From contig CAJOEQ010000072.1 in the NCBI GenBank assembly GCA_905233515.1, positions 1 through 7,320 on the forward strand: a stretch of DNA of 7,320 bases, in the 5' to 3' direction. Made by a program: the position numbers and the translations under genes. This document shows, in pieces, positions 7,055 to 7,320 of the stretch (positions are counted from its first letter, which is position 1; each line of letters starts with the position of its first letter). The DNA is from an uncultured Synergistales bacterium (GTDB lineage Bacteria; Synergistota; Synergistia; Synergistales; Aminobacteriaceae). Under the pieces are notes generated by a model. The model was not told where the DNA came from, did not search any database, and saw only the letters and a list, made by a program, of their open reading frames with translations.

Positions 7055-7320
7055 ATGTCCGCAAAAATTCTAGAATTAAAAAATGTCTCAAAAATTTATG
7101 GCAGTCTCAAAGCCTTAGCAGATATAAATTTAACAGTCAATGCCGGCGACTGGCTTTCAATAATGGGGCCTTCAGGTTCAGGGAAGACTACAATGATAAA
7201 TATTATAGGCTGTATGGATACTCCATCAACTGGGAGCGTTATTCTTGACGGTCTTGACATCAGCAAAGAAAACTCAGCAAGTTTGACTCGAATTAGGCGC
7301 GATAAAATAGGATTAATTTT
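7055..7320 (+). CDS. ABC transporter ATP-binding protein (MacB/LolD-like), 3' partial
   Basis: This is the ATPase of the two-permease ABC unit, in the Cj1663 position. Only the first 88 codons lie in the window. The visible part starts MSAKILELKNVSKIYG, with the aromatic A-loop Tyr at residue 15, and has a perfect Walker A GPSGSGKT at 38-45. It continues with GCMDTPSTGSVILDG (residues 52-66), typical of the LolD/MacB subgroup, and breaks off at KIGLIF just before the expected Q-loop glutamine. The Walker B, signature and H-loop motifs lie beyond the window. The ATG at 7055 is six bases after the permease stop, with AAGGAG at 7038-7043 inside the permease's last codons, so the genes are tightly linked. 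It is truncated only by the window edge. Family is very secure. Confidence 0.95.
   Translation, partial: MSAKILELKNVSKIYGSLKALADINLTVNAGDWLSIMGPSGSGKTTMINIIGCMDTPSTGSVILDGLDISKENSASLTRIRRDKIGLI

Noticed and set aside
6931..7248. 105-codon + strand open frame spanning the second permease and the ATPase start
   Set aside because: It overlaps two secure genes in another frame, has no family resemblance and no RBS role of its own.
1..7320. Insertion sequences, CRISPR arrays, tRNA or rRNA genes, attachment sites
   Set aside because: No transposase motifs, repeated spacers, cloverleaf-type sequence or long direct or inverted repeats were seen; all gaps between genes are under about 120 bases.

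Overview
The window is AT-rich (about 38% GC by eye), densely coding, and all recognised genes lie on the + strand. It holds one free-standing regulator-like gene (62-1060) and then a promoter-led iron-uptake operon (1178 to beyond 7320). The operon order is FTR1-type iron permease, P19-type periplasmic iron/copper protein, DUF2318 membrane protein with a C-terminal cysteine cluster, two FtsX/MacB-type ABC permeases, and an ABC ATPase cut by the window end. This order matches the Campylobacter jejuni p19 locus (cj1658 to cj1663), which has relatives in many Gram-negative phyla, including the enterobacterial FetMP-type loci. The system is therefore recognisable rather than unknown, although the roles of its DUF2318 and ABC parts are poorly understood.

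The organism is probably a diderm, because P19 is a periplasmic protein. It has strong GGAGG-type ribosome binding sites, uses GTG and TTG starts freely, and is low in GC. An anaerobic gut-type bacterium (Synergistota-like, Campylobacterota-like or similar) would fit, but the phylum cannot be fixed from this sequence.

Layout: 1-61 holds a possible promoter and RBS. 62-1060 encodes an AlbA_2/HATPase_c_4 (RecG-like regulator) family protein lacking the usual C-terminal winged helix. 1061-1177 holds a near-consensus sigma70 promoter with an AT-rich palindrome over the -10/start region. 1178-2560 is FTR1 and 2561-2624 contains a small hairpin. 2625-3209 is P19. About 3253-4560 is the DUF2318 protein, with an uncertain start. 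4612-5865 and 5855-7048 are overlapping permease genes. 7055 onward is the ATPase.

Likely cooperation: P19 would bind iron in the periplasm and pass it to the REGxE motifs of FTR1. The DUF2318 protein places a Cys-rich domain outside the cytoplasm, perhaps for electron transfer or metal handling. The two permeases and the ATPase form a MacB/FtsX-type ABC unit, probably powering a periplasmic or export step rather than importing iron itself. The oddest points are the first permease, which appears to have lost most of its second membrane helix by an in-frame deletion; the DUF2318 gene, which has a good ribosome binding site but no standard start codon after it; and a strong excess of the palindrome AAAATTTT, copies of which sit just upstream of the operon's ribosome binding sites.
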